Of a DNA stretch of 10,523 nt, positions 1 to 8,658 are shown piece after piece. A program made the position numbers and the translations under genes. Below the pieces are notes generated by a model. That model saw nothing but the letters and a program-made list of their open reading frames with translations. It was not told the DNA's origin and did not search any database. How positions within the stretch are numbered: position 1 is the stretch's first letter; each line of letters begins with the position of its first letter. The DNA comes from an uncultured Bacillota bacterium. GTDB taxonomy: Bacteria; Bacillota; JAAYKD01. Location: assembly GCA_937897315.1 (NCBI GenBank), contig CALCNS010000082.1:1-10523 (forward strand), read 5' to 3'.

Positions 1-1005
1 CAAACAGTGGAAATCACTGGGACCAATTTAGAGCTCTCACTACAAGTTAAAGTTCGAGCAGAAGTGGAAGAGCATGGTCAAATCGTTTTACCGGCTCGCT
101 TTTTAGCCGATTTAATCCGTCGTTTGCCGGAAGGGCTCATCGCCATGAACATGAGCCCCGACTCGTATTCCGTTAAACTAACCGGAAATCAAATCAAACT
201 GGAATTGCGTGGCATGGATCCAATGGATTTTCCCTTACCGCAAGCGATGCCCACCGAGAGAAGTTGGTCTGTTCCACAAAACATACTGAAACAAGCCATT
301 GGTAAAGTCAGTTATGCCATATCTCAAGATGAAGCAAGACCGGTCATGACTGGTATGTTACTGAAACTCGGTGGAGACGGTCACCGTGTTTTGGCAATGG
401 ATGGATTTCGACTAGCAGAATATGTGCTAGAAGTGTCGGCCGCCGATGAGGATTTTGAATGCATTATTCCAAATCCTTGTATTCGAGAGTTAGAGAAGTT
501 GTTGGATTCGGTGGATACTCCAATTACCTTGCGCTTTACTCAAAATCACATGAGCGTACAACTCGATCGAATCACTTTACAAACTCGATTAATCGATGGA
601 CAATATCCCTTCAAAAGTGCGAAAGACCTCATGCGCAAAGTGCCAAATAGTCATATTCTCGTCGTTCGCAAAAACCTGATTGACAGCATTGAACGTAGTT
701 TGTTGATTACTCGGGATGACAATCGCGGATCCAACATTGTGCGCATGCAATTTGAAAACCAACTCCTCATTATCTCTGCGAATTCTCCGGAACTGGGACA
801 ATTATTGGAAGAAATTCCTGTTGAAAAAACCGGAGAAGATCTTACTATTGGCTTTAATGGTCGGTTCTTACTCGATATTCTAAGAAATCTAGAATGTGAA
901 ATGGTTCGTTTCGAATTAGCAGGCAGTCTGGCAGCCGGTATCCTTTATGGTGTAGGCGACGACAAATTTACCGGTTTCTTATCCCCCATCCGTTTATCAC
1001 AGTAA
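1..1005 (+). CDS. dnaN: DNA polymerase III beta subunit (sliding clamp), 5'-truncated by window edge
   Basis: Ring-shaped clamp that encircles DNA and tethers the replicative polymerase; it also docks ligase, MutS and translesion polymerases. The reading frame is open from base 1 (Gln-Thr before the GTG at 7), and 334 residues are visible against about 370-380 in the family. The first visible residues (VEITGTNLELSL) align with roughly residue 45 of Bacillus DnaN, so only the start of domain I is missing and the GTG at 7 is not the start codon. Domain II features (SQDEARPVMTGMLL, then MDGFRLAEY) and domain III features (RSLLITRDDNRGSNIVRM, SANSPELGQ) are in the expected order. The C-terminus ends in LSPIRLSQ, a variant of the usual L-P-V/M-R ending. 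The stop codon overlaps the ribosome binding site of yaaA, so the two are cotranscribed. dnaA probably lies just upstream but is not visible. Confidence 0.97.
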   Translation, partial: QTVEITGTNLELSLQVKVRAEVEEHGQIVLPARFLADLIRRLPEGLIAMNMSPDSYSVKLTGNQIKLELRGMDPMDFPLPQAMPTERSWSVPQNILKQAIGKVSYAISQDEARPVMTGMLLKLGGDGHRVLAMDGFRLAEYVLEVSAADEDFECIIPNPCIRELEKLLDSVDTPITLRFTQNHMSVQLDRITLQTRLIDGQYPFKSAKDLMRKVPNSHILVVRKNLIDSIERSLLITRDDNRGSNIVRMQFENQLLIISANSPELGQLLEEIPVEKTGEDLTIGFNGRFLLDILRNLECEMVRFELAGSLAAGILYGVGDDKFTGFLSPIRLSQ

Positions 1006-1016
1006 AGGAGAACTCT

Positions 1017-1244
1017 ATGCAACAAGAATTTCAATTTCATGGTGAATATATTACTTTGGGCCAAATGATCAAAGTATTGAATATTTTGGAAAGTGGTGGC
1101 CAGGTAAAGCAATTTTTAGCAGAAGAAGATGTTTTCGTCAACGGAGAACCGGAAAATCGACGGGGTCGAAAGCTTCGGGCGGATGATATTGTTCAATTAT
1201 CTACCATTGGCACTTGGAAAATGATACCGGTCTCAAAAAAATGA
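1017..1244 (+). CDS. yaaA: S4-domain RNA-binding protein YaaA
   Basis: A 75-residue single S4 (alpha-L) domain protein of the YaaA family, which sits between dnaN and recF in many Bacillota; the Bacillus homologue has been linked to ribosome assembly. The core S4 pattern is visible: ITLGQMIKVLNILESGGQVKQFL, then VFVNGEPENRRGRKLRADDIV, where the basic RRGRKLR stretch is the expected RNA-contact loop. The ATG at 1017 is preceded by AAAGGAG (1004-1010), which overlaps the dnaN stop codon. The TGA stop (1242-1244) overlaps the recF start as ATGA. Position and sequence make the family call secure; the exact RNA target is not deducible here. Confidence 0.92.
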   Translation: MQQEFQFHGEYITLGQMIKVLNILESGGQVKQFLAEEDVFVNGEPENRRGRKLRADDIVQLSTIGTWKMIPVSKK

Positions 1245-2338
1245 AGCTGAAGCATTTGTCCCTTGTGACGTTTCGCAATTATCTAACCCTAGAAGTAGAT
1301 TTCGATCCTGGCGTAAACCTACTGATTGGCTCGAATGCGCAAGGGAAAACAAATCTGCTGGAAGCTTGTCATTTGCTGGCAACCGGACGTTCTCATCGCA
1401 CTTCCCGTGATCAAGAGATGATTCTATGGCAAGAAGAGGGTTATCATATCAAAGGTCTTGTACAAAAGAAGGCGACGAACGATTTGTTGGAACTTCATGT
1501 CAATCGACAAGGCAAAAAAATCGTTCGTATCAACGGAATTCTTCAACCCAAAATGGCCTCTTTGCTGGGACAGCTAAACGTAGTGTTTTTTGCTCCGGAA
1601 CATTTAGAACTGGTCAAAGGGGATCCTTCCATCCGCAGGCGTTTTCTCGATATTGCCATCTCACAAATATCTCCTTCCTATTTGCATCATCTTGGGCAAT
1701 ATTTTCTAGTTTTACACCAAAAGAATGCTTTTCTCAAACAAGAACGCCCAGAAGCCACTTTATTGGACATCTATAACCAGCAATTATCCGAACATGGTAG
1801 TTCAATAATACAGAAGCGAAAACAGATTTTACAGCAGTTAGAAAAACATGCTGCCGTTCATCAATCAATTTTACATTCTACAGAGCTACTTCGATTCTCC
1901 TATCAGGGAGCCGTGGACAACAATATCGAACATTCAAAGTTAGCAAATCAATTATATCAGCAAATGTGCGAGAAAACCAAAGAAGAGCTGTTACGCCGAA
2001 CCAGTCTCATAGGTCCACATCGCGATGATTTTATTGTTTATCTGAACGAGAAAACCTTAAGACAATATGGTTCACAAGGGCAACAGAGAAGTGTCGTACT
2101 CTCTTTAAAATTAGCCGAAGCTCAGCTTATGGAAACAACCACCGGAGAAAAACCGATTATCATTTTGGATGATGTTCTCTCTGAACTGGATGCCGAACGA
2201 CAACATCATTTGATTCAAGCCTTGAAAAGCATGGGACAAACTTTTATCAGTTCTACAGCGATGCCACCCGTATTAAGCGGGTTACATGGTAAAGTGATTC
2301 GCATACAAGAAGGGCGAATACAGACGAAAGAAAACTAA
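1241..2338 (+). CDS. recF: DNA replication and repair protein RecF
   Basis: ABC/SMC-like ATPase that, with RecO and RecR, loads RecA onto gapped DNA at stalled forks. With the ATG at 1241 the protein is 365 aa, normal for the family. Walker A is GSNAQGKT at residues 30-37, preceded by the family-typical FRNY at 11-14. The ABC signature is YGSQGQQR at about 276-283, and Walker B is IIILDDVLSELD with the Asp pair at 310-311. FFAPEHLELVKGDPSIRRRFLD in the lid region is also diagnostic. An in-frame TTG at 1214 would add nine residues (MENDTGLKK), but most RecF proteins begin as MKLKHLSL does. The ATG overlaps the yaaA stop (ATGA) and I see no good Shine-Dalgarno sequence before it, so it is probably translated by coupling to yaaA. 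Confidence 0.97.
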   Translation: MKLKHLSLVTFRNYLTLEVDFDPGVNLLIGSNAQGKTNLLEACHLLATGRSHRTSRDQEMILWQEEGYHIKGLVQKKATNDLLELHVNRQGKKIVRINGILQPKMASLLGQLNVVFFAPEHLELVKGDPSIRRRFLDIAISQISPSYLHHLGQYFLVLHQKNAFLKQERPEATLLDIYNQQLSEHGSSIIQKRKQILQQLEKHAAVHQSILHSTELLRFSYQGAVDNNIEHSKLANQLYQQMCEKTKEELLRRTSLIGPHRDDFIVYLNEKTLRQYGSQGQQRSVVLSLKLAEAQLMETTTGEKPIIILDDVLSELDAERQHHLIQALKSMGQTFISSTAMPPVLSGLHGKVIRIQEGRIQTKEN

Positions 2339-2357
2339 TTGAAAGTTAGGTATAATC

Positions 2358-2585
2358 ATGTATTTACACCTTGGACAAAACAGCAATTCTGAGATTCGCG
2401 AAATCATCGGGATCTTTGATTTGTCAACCTGTCGGTCTCCACTGTTTTCCACTCTACCGCAAAAAATCGGAAAAACAAAAATAAAATCCTGTGTTTTAAC
2501 CCGCACCTGCTTGGTCCCCTCAGTCATAGCCAGTACGACTTTATACAAACGCTGTGGAGACATCAACGAGTTACTTCATGAATAA
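2358..2585 (+). CDS. remB: RemB-like DUF370 protein (extracellular matrix regulator family)
   Basis: A 75-aa protein of the DUF370 RemA/RemB family. It occupies the recF-gyrB slot where Bacillus subtilis carries remB (yaaB). RemA is a DNA-binding activator of biofilm-matrix and osmoprotection genes; RemB is a less understood paralogue. Family landmarks are MYLHLG at 1-6, REIIGIFDL at 14-22, and the C-terminal SVIASTTLYKR at 55-65, matching the S-S-T-L-K-K-R block of relatives. The middle (residues 26-50) is poorly conserved. Four cysteines (25, 45, 51, 66) are unusual in so small a protein. It starts 19 nt after recF, with only a weak AGG (2348-2350) as ribosome binding site. Its stop codon adjoins a terminator, so it ends the dnaN-recF transcript. 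Its role in this organism is inferred from the family only. Confidence 0.85.
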   Translation: MYLHLGQNSNSEIREIIGIFDLSTCRSPLFSTLPQKIGKTKIKSCVLTRTCLVPSVIASTTLYKRCGDINELLHE

Positions 2586-2614
2586 AGAAAGCTCCGTTAT
2601 TGCGGAGCTTTCTT
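2585..2614 (+). terminator. Intrinsic terminator after remB
   Basis: A perfect 12-bp inverted repeat: AAGAAAGCTCCG (2585-2596), a 6-nt loop (2597-2602), CGGAGCTTTCTT (2603-2614). The 3' arm ends T-rich (CTTTCTTATT), as in rho-independent terminators, and the A-rich 5' arm would let it act in both directions. It begins on the last base of the remB stop and separates the dnaN-recF-remB transcript from the non-coding region and gyrBA. Confidence 0.85.
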
Positions 2615-2754
2615 ATTGCAAGGAACAACTTATGCACAATTTCTGTGGACAGCTATGTGGATAACTTGTTCATTGTACTAGTTATCCAAAACAGAACACA
2701 GGGATTTAAAAGTTATCCACCGTTTTTTCGTAGGTATCACAATTTCATCCACAG

Positions 2755-2791
2755 GTAAAAAAACTCATATATATATGTAGAGATTTTTTTA
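2755..2791. other. AT-rich segment, candidate DNA unwinding element
   Basis: Between the sixth and seventh DnaA-like boxes lies a 37-bp stretch that is almost all A/T: a run of seven A, a 12-bp palindrome CATATATATATG (2766-2777) and a run of seven T leading into the exact box at 2789. It is a plausible duplex-unwinding element, but its position inside the box cluster is less typical than the distal AT stretch at 2859-2871. Which of the two melts is not decided by sequence alone. Confidence 0.5.
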
Positions 2792-2831
2792 TCCACACTA
2801 TCCACATACTCTACTGCGTCTAGTGCTATTA
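2789..2831 (+). other. Tandem DnaA boxes followed by DnaA-trio-like triplets
   Basis: Two DnaA boxes abut head-to-tail (2789-2797 and 2798-2806). After TACT comes a triplet-phased run: CTA (2811), CTG (2814), CGT (2817), CTA (2820), GTG (2823), CTA (2826), TTA (2829). On the opposite strand CTA reads 3'-GAT-5', the DnaA-trio described for the Bacillus basal unwinding system, in which boxes, a short GC-richer spacer and trios lead into the AT-rich melting site. Here an AT-rich tract follows at 2859-2871. The match is imperfect, with three exact CTA triplets, so this is a suggestive assignment. Confidence 0.45.
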
Positions 2832-2881
2832 AAGTACTATCGTTCTTGTACTTGTACCTTATTTTATATAAGCGAACCTAA

Positions 2882-2899
2882 GCAAGGGATGACCCTTGC
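2882..2899. promoter_or_regulatory. Inverted repeat overlapping gyrB promoter -35, candidate operator
   Basis: A perfect 7-bp inverted repeat, GCAAGGG (2882-2888) and CCCTTGC (2893-2899), is separated by ATGA. The right arm covers four of the six -35 bases of the gyrB promoter, so a bound protein would compete with RNA polymerase. It is unlikely to be a terminator because the nearest T-run (2911-2916) starts 11 nt after the stem. It could also be a DNA structure that senses supercoiling. No known regulator is recognised. Confidence 0.45.
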
Positions 2900-2924
2900 A
2901 CAATACCCTATTTTTTGTTATAAT
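2896..2924 (+). promoter_or_regulatory. SigA-type promoter for gyrBA
   Basis: TTGCAC (-35, 2896-2901) and a consensus TATAAT (-10, 2919-2924) are separated by exactly 17 bp, with an AT-rich downstream region. This is the strongest promoter match in the window and lies 35 bp before the gyrB start. It gives gyrBA its own transcription, independent of the dnaN-remB operon that ends at the terminator at 2585-2614. Confidence 0.85.
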
Positions 2925-2935
2925 ATATTAGTTAA

Positions 2936-4888
<1,953 letters not shown>

Positions 4889-4906
4889 AAAGGGGGAGTT
4901 TAGCAA

Positions 4907-7354
4907 ATGGATGAATTCATTCATGGTAAGATTGTTCCTGTTGATTTAGCAGATGAAATGAAAAAGTCGTATATTGAATATTCCATGAGCGTTATCGTTA
5001 GCCGAGCTCTTCCGGATGTACGAGATGGCTTAAAGCCGGTTCATCGTCGTATTCTTTATGCGATGTATGATTCCGACTTAACCTACGATCGTCCGTATCG
5101 AAAATCAGCTAGACCGGTTGCAGACGTCATGGGTAAATACCATCCTCATGGCGACGTCGCTATATATGATACCTTAGTCCGCATGGCTCAGGATTTTAAT
5201 CAACGCTATCCGTTCATAGATGGTCATGGTAACTTTGGTTCGATCGATGGAGATCCGGCTGCAGCAATGCGGTATACGGAAGCTAGATTATGTAAAATTT
5301 CCAACGAAATGCTGCGGGATATCGAAAAAGATACGGTAGATTTTATCCCGAACTATGATAGCTCACAAACGGAACCCAAAGTTCTACCCAGCCGGTTCCC
5401 AAATTTATTAGCCAATGGTTCTTCCGGAATTGCGGTGGGTATGGCGACAAACATACCACCTCATAATCTAAGGGAAATCATCGATGCTGCTTTATTGTTA
5501 TTGCGTAACCCGGAAGCCTCTATTGAAGACTTAATGAAACATATAAAAGGTCCCGACTTTCCTACGGCCGGAATCATTATGGGTATGCAGGGAATTCGTA
5601 GTGCTTATACCACAGGTCGAGGTATTGTAGTCATGCGTGCACGCAGCCGTTTTGAACGGATGCAAAATGGGAAAACCCGAATCATTGTCAATGAATTGCC
5701 ATATCAGGTCAATAAAGCGAAATTAGTAGAAAAAATTGCCTTTTTGGCTAGAGACAGAAAAATTGATGGAATCACCGACTTAAGAGACGAGTCAGACCGG
5801 GATGGAATGCGAATCGTCATCGAGCTTCGCAGAGATGCGAAACCGGCAGTGATATTAAATCAACTCTATGCACATACACAGCTGCAAGAGAGCTTTGGTA
5901 TCATCATGTTGGCATTGGTCAACGACGAACCGAGAACACTGAATCTAAAAGAAGTTCTCGAGAATTATATAGAACATCAAAAAGTTGTAGTGACTCGCCG
6001 AACAGAATTCGAATTACGAAAAGCGAGAGAAAGAGCCCATATTTTAGAGGGCTTACGTATTGCCGCTAGTAATATCGATAAAGTTATACGTATCATACGG
6101 TCTTCTAAAGATGATACCGAAGCAAAACCCCGACTCATGGAAACATTTGGTTTCTCAGATCGCCAAGCAACTGCTGTTTTGGATATGCGGTTGCGTCGCT
6201 TGACAAATTTGGAAATCGACAAATTAGAAGCCGAGTATAAAGAAGTCATGGCTGAAATCAGTCGTCTATTGGAAATTCTAGCCGATATTGAAAAATTGAA
6301 ACAAGTCATTGAAAACGAAATGCGCGGTATTCGCGAGGAGTTTGGTGATGACCGCCGCACAGAAATTGTTCCGGACCAAGGTGAACTCAATATTGAAGAT
6401 CTCATTGCAGAAGAAGAAGTGGTGGTCACTTTGACTCACCAAGGGTATATTAAGCGTCTTCCTTCCACTACTTATCGAAGTCAAAGAAGAGGTGGTAAAG
6501 GTGTTACAGCAATGGGTACAAAAGATGAAGACTTTGTAGAAAACCTCTTCATTACAACAACCCATCATTACTTGCTCTTCTTTACCAATAAAGGCAAGGT
6601 ATTCCAGAGCAAAGTATATGAAATACCGGAAGCCAGTCGCCAAGCAAAAGGAACCAATATTATCAACTTACTCAATATTGAGAACGAAGAAAAAATCACC
6701 GCTGTTGTCGCGGTGAAAGATTTCGAAGAAGATAAGTTCCTCATCTTCAGCACTCGTATGGGCACTGTTAAGAAAACTGGATTGGATCAATACCTGAATA
6801 TTCGCAAAGGTGGAATCCAAGCGATTAAACTGAATGATGAAGATGATCTCATTGGTGTTCGTTTTACGGATGACAAGGACGACATTGTTTTGGCTACCAA
6901 AGAAGGAAGTGCGATTCGATTTAACGCTACCGATGTCCGACCCATGGGCCGTGCGACGACCGGTGTTAGAGGGATTACACTTAGCGAAGACGATGAAGTA
7001 ATCGCCATGGAAGTGGCGAATGATGATGCCGATTTGTTGGTAATCACGACAAATGGATTTGGCAAGCGAACCCCGATAAGAGAATACCGTTGTCAAAGCC
7101 GTGGCGGCAAGGGTGTATATTTAATGAGAAGGACAGAAAAATCTGGACCTATTGCCGGTGTGCGTATGGTTCGAGAAGGTGACGACGTCATGGTCATTAC
7201 CATCAATGGAATCATTATTCGCACTTCCGTTTCAGGAATCTCCCAAATGAGCAGAACGACTCAAGGTGTAACCATTATGAAAATGGACGAAGAGGACCAA
7301 GTCATAGGGTTAGCCAAAGTAGTTGGTGCAAAAGAAGAACCCGATTTAGAATAA
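4907..7354 (+). CDS. gyrA: DNA gyrase subunit A
   Basis: Breakage-reunion subunit of gyrase, 815 aa. The winged-helix domain is intact: [15 protein letters not shown] at about 39-53, and the catalytic tyrosine Y123 in [11 protein letters not shown]. The C-terminal beta-pinwheel carries the GyrA box QRRGGKG at 526-532, which marks true gyrase rather than topoisomerase IV. A second, degenerate copy (CQSRGGKG) occurs near the end, and the tail is acidic. In the quinolone-resistance region the sequence is [10 protein letters not shown]: the residue equivalent to E. coli Ser83 is Val84, while the Asp87 equivalent is kept (D88). The ribosome binding site AAGGGGGAG precedes the ATG. The gene is cotranscribed with gyrB from the promoter at 2896-2924 and ends at a hairpin shared with ppa. 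Confidence 0.99.
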   Translation: MDEFIHGKIVPVDLADEMKKSYIEYSMSVIVSRALPDVRDGLKPVHRRILYAMYDSDLTYDRPYRKSARPVADVMGKYHPHGDVAIYDTLVRMAQDFNQRYPFIDGHGNFGSIDGDPAAAMRYTEARLCKISNEMLRDIEKDTVDFIPNYDSSQTEPKVLPSRFPNLLANGSSGIAVGMATNIPPHNLREIIDAALLLLRNPEASIEDLMKHIKGPDFPTAGIIMGMQGIRSAYTTGRGIVVMRARSRFERMQNGKTRIIVNELPYQVNKAKLVEKIAFLARDRKIDGITDLRDESDRDGMRIVIELRRDAKPAVILNQLYAHTQLQESFGIIMLALVNDEPRTLNLKEVLENYIEHQKVVVTRRTEFELRKARERAHILEGLRIAASNIDKVIRIIRSSKDDTEAKPRLMETFGFSDRQATAVLDMRLRRLTNLEIDKLEAEYKEVMAEISRLLEILADIEKLKQVIENEMRGIREEFGDDRRTEIVPDQGELNIEDLIAEEEVVVTLTHQGYIKRLPSTTYRSQRRGGKGVTAMGTKDEDFVENLFITTTHHYLLFFTNKGKVFQSKVYEIPEASRQAKGTNIINLLNIENEEKITAVVAVKDFEEDKFLIFSTRMGTVKKTGLDQYLNIRKGGIQAIKLNDEDDLIGVRFTDDKDDIVLATKEGSAIRFNATDVRPMGRATTGVRGITLSEDDEVIAMEVANDDADLLVITTNGFGKRTPIREYRCQSRGGKGVYLMRRTEKSGPIAGVRMVREGDDVMVITINGIIIRTSVSGISQMSRTTQGVTIMKMDEEDQVIGLAKVVGAKEEPDLE

Positions 7355-7364
7355 TGATATCGTT

Positions 7365-7399
7365 AACGAAGGGCTCACCGTTAAGGTGAGCCCTTCGTT
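7365..7399. terminator. Bidirectional terminator between convergent gyrA and ppa
   Basis: A perfect 15-bp inverted repeat: 7365-7379 (AACGAAGGGCTCACC), a 5-nt loop GTTAA (7380-7384) and 7385-7399 (GGTGAGCCCTTCGTT). On the + strand it is followed by TTATTGCTTT, a modest U-tract; on the - strand the tail is weaker (AACGATAT). It starts 11 nt after the gyrA stop and its right edge touches the ppa stop codon, so one hairpin serves both transcripts. Confidence 0.88.
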
Positions 7400-7935
7400 T
7401 ATTGCTTTGTAAACACGGTTTTGTACCGTTCAATGGCTTCTCCAATGAAACGTTCTGCTTCTTCATGACCGAGAACATGATCTGCAATGGTCTTTTTCCC
7501 TTCCAAATCCTTATAGACATTGAAAAAATGTAGCATTTCTCGAAAAATATGAGCGGGTAAATCGTGTATATCTTTATACTCCCGATAAGCAGGGTCGCCA
7601 AAAGGAATAGCAATGATTTTCTCATCTCTGGCACCATCGTCTTCCATAAGCACAACACCGATGGGATAACAACGAACCAAAACCAAAGGGTCCAATGCTT
7701 CGGAACATAATACGAGAGCATCCAGGGGATCATGATCCTCACCATAGGTTCGGGGAATAAATCCATAGTTTGCAGGATAATGGGTTGAAGTATAGAGAAT
7801 TCGATCAAGGACAATCATACCCGTACTTTTATCTAACTCATATTTCTTCTTGCTGTTCTTTGCAATCTCAACGACAACAATGAAGTCTTGTTGTTTCACA
7901 CGGGATTCTTCTAAGTCGTGCCAAATATTAGACAA
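7399..7935 (-). CDS. ppa: Inorganic pyrophosphatase, family I
   Basis: Cytosolic Mg-dependent enzyme that hydrolyses pyrophosphate to two phosphates, pulling nucleic-acid and amino-acid activation reactions forward. At 178 aa it fits the bacterial hexameric class. The family signature D-x-D-P-x-D is D67-H-D69-P-L-D72, followed by ALVL. Further active-site landmarks are E23 with K31 (EIAKNSKKKYELD), the HYPANYGFIP segment at 52-61, and D-x-K in ARDEKIIAIP. It is not the DHH-type family II (PpaC) enzyme common in bacilli. The start is TTG at 7935, chosen because AGGAGGGG (7948-7941) sits at ideal spacing and no ATG is available at the expected N-terminus. It lies 24 nt downstream of tag, so the two probably share a transcript. 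Confidence 0.97.
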   Translation of the reverse strand: MSNIWHDLEESRVKQQDFIVVVEIAKNSKKKYELDKSTGMIVLDRILYTSTHYPANYGFIPRTYGEDHDPLDALVLCSEALDPLVLVRCYPIGVVLMEDDGARDEKIIAIPFGDPAYREYKDIHDLPAHIFREMLHFFNVYKDLEGKKTIADHVLGHEEAERFIGEAIERYKTVFTKQ

Positions 7936-7940
7936 ATGGA

Positions 7941-7948
7941 CCCCTCCT
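7941..7948 (-). promoter_or_regulatory. Ribosome binding site fixing the TTG start of ppa
   Basis: Read on the - strand, TTAGGAGGGG is followed by TCCAT and then TTG. AGGAGG lies 7 nt from the TTG at 7935, a near-perfect Shine-Dalgarno placement in the short tag-ppa gap, which decides the otherwise unusual start codon. Confidence 0.8.
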
Positions 7949-7959
7949 AACGAATTGTA

Positions 7960-8514
7960 CTAACGAAACTCACATTGAATCAAGTGGTCGTTAATGACAC
8001 CAATGGCTCCCAAATAGGAATATATGATCGTAGGACCAACAAACCGAAAGCCCCTTTTCTTTAAATCCTTACTGATGGTACGTGACAACTCGCTTTCTGT
8101 GGGAACGTTTTGGCTAGATTCCCACTTTGGATCCATCGCTATACCGTTAGTAAAAGACCAAATATAGGTATCGAAATTTCCAAATTCTTGTTGAACTTTC
8201 AAAAAAGCACGAGCGTTGGCGACACAAGCAGCAATTTTCAAACGATTTCTGATAATTTTCTCATTTTTCATGAACGAGCTGAGTTTCTCCTCGTCATACT
8301 TTGCAATGACAGCAGGGTCAAACCCATCAAAAGCTTCTCGAAAAGCTTCTCTTTTCTTAAGAATAGTAACCCAACTTAATCCTGCTTGAAAACCTTCCAG
8401 TATCAATAGCTCGAATAAATGCCGGTCGTCATGACTGGGTTTTCCCCATTCATGGTCATGATACTCCATAGAAAACGGATCCATCGCCCAAGGGCATCGA
8501 AGTGGTGATCCCAT
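7960..8514 (-). CDS. tag: DNA-3-methyladenine glycosylase I
   Basis: Base-excision repair enzyme that removes 3-methyladenine from alkylated DNA. The 184-aa protein matches E. coli Tag along its length. All four zinc-site ligands of the HhH-zinc family are present: C7 in RCPW, H19 in YHDHEWG, and H177 and C181 in the C-terminal NDHLIQC. The catalytic and base-pocket segment LEGFQAGLSW holds E40, the equivalent of E. coli Glu38. KKRGFRFVGPTIIYSYLGAIG is the typical C-terminal block. The protein ends three residues after the last Cys, a little shorter than E. coli Tag. The ATG at 8514 follows AAAGGAG (8530-8524). It is the first gene of a likely tag-ppa operon. No alkylation-response site is seen upstream. 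Confidence 0.96.
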   Translation of the reverse strand: MGSPLRCPWAMDPFSMEYHDHEWGKPSHDDRHLFELLILEGFQAGLSWVTILKKREAFREAFDGFDPAVIAKYDEEKLSSFMKNEKIIRNRLKIAACVANARAFLKVQQEFGNFDTYIWSFTNGIAMDPKWESSQNVPTESELSRTISKDLKKRGFRFVGPTIIYSYLGAIGVINDHLIQCEFR

Positions 8515-8549
8515 AGGAACGCTCTCCTTTCAATGTTTCTAATATGCAT

Positions 8550-8578
8550 ACTTTATCATAGGAGAACGGAATGTGCAA
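8550..8578 (-). promoter_or_regulatory. Possible promoter for tag-ppa
   Basis: On the - strand TTGCAC (8578-8573) and TAAAGT (8555-8550) are 17 bp apart and lie 35 bp before the tag start. The -35 matches the consensus in five of six bases, the -10 in four of six. It is the best candidate in the 144-bp gap between the ABC operon and tag. I see no convincing terminator hairpin for the ABC operon in the same gap, so read-through into tag is also possible. Confidence 0.4.
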
Positions 8579-8658
8579 TCTTCATCTAATATATGTAGTA
8601 AACGTAATGTACGACCTTGACGAAAGAAGTCTCTGTGACCACCTTATGTAGGAGTTTT

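Larger units (their letters stand above)
2630..2871. other. DnaA-box cluster, probable replication origin (oriC) or origin sub-region
   Basis: Measured against the DnaA box TTATNCACA, three 9-mers are exact: TTATGCACA (2630-2638, +), TGTGGATAA (2656-2664, -) and TTATCCACA (2789-2797, +). One mismatch each: TTATCCAAA (2682-2690, +), TTATCCACC (2713-2721, +), TCATCCACA (2745-2753, +) and CTATCCACA (2798-2806, +). Two mismatches: TGTGGACAG (2644-2652, -). Eight sites in 177 bp is far above chance. AT-rich stretches lie at 2755-2791 and 2859-2871. Origins in Bacillota usually flank dnaA; this one lies between remB and gyrB. It could be the sole origin, one half of a bipartite origin, or a DnaA-responsive control region for gyrBA. 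The dnaA-dnaN junction is outside the window, so these cannot be told apart here. Confidence 0.8.

Noticed and set aside
7..9. GTG as a dnaN start codon
   Set aside because: The frame is open to base 1 and the visible N-terminus aligns with about residue 45 of DnaN, so the gene is simply cut by the window edge.
1214..1240. Upstream TTG start for recF
   Set aside because: It adds MENDTGLKK before the conserved RecF N-terminus and has no ribosome binding site; the ATGA overlap at 1241 is the usual arrangement.
2339..2356. TATAAT (2351-2356) with TTGAAA (2339-2344) as a promoter for remB
   Set aside because: The spacing is only 6 bp and the -10 would lie one base from the ATG; it is best read as chance in AT-rich sequence.
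2846..2872. Second gyrB promoter using TTGTAC and TATAAG
   Set aside because: The 15-bp spacer and poor -10 are much weaker than the 17-bp-spaced TTGCAC/TATAAT at 2896-2924.
2882..2916. Inverted repeat plus T-run as an intrinsic terminator
   Set aside because: The T-run begins 11 nt after the stem, the stem is only 7 bp, and a consensus promoter overlaps it.
5977..6429. Long antisense open frame (about 150 codons) inside gyrA
   Set aside because: It is a low-complexity Ser/Arg/Ile-rich translation with no ribosome binding site or recognisable domain, and lies opposite a fully conserved gene.
7302..7814. 170-codon frame on the - strand overlapping ppa
   Set aside because: It is the shifted frame of ppa, runs into gyrA, and its translation resembles no family; ppa has the motifs and the ribosome binding site.
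8329..8352. Tandem 12-bp repeat in tag
   Set aside because: It encodes REAF-REAF, and the segment has the same length as in E. coli Tag, so it is not an expansion.
8515..8658. Terminator or small gene in the gap between the ABC operon and tag
   Set aside because: I found no stable hairpin with a T-tract and no plausible small coding frame; only a weak promoter for tag can be proposed.
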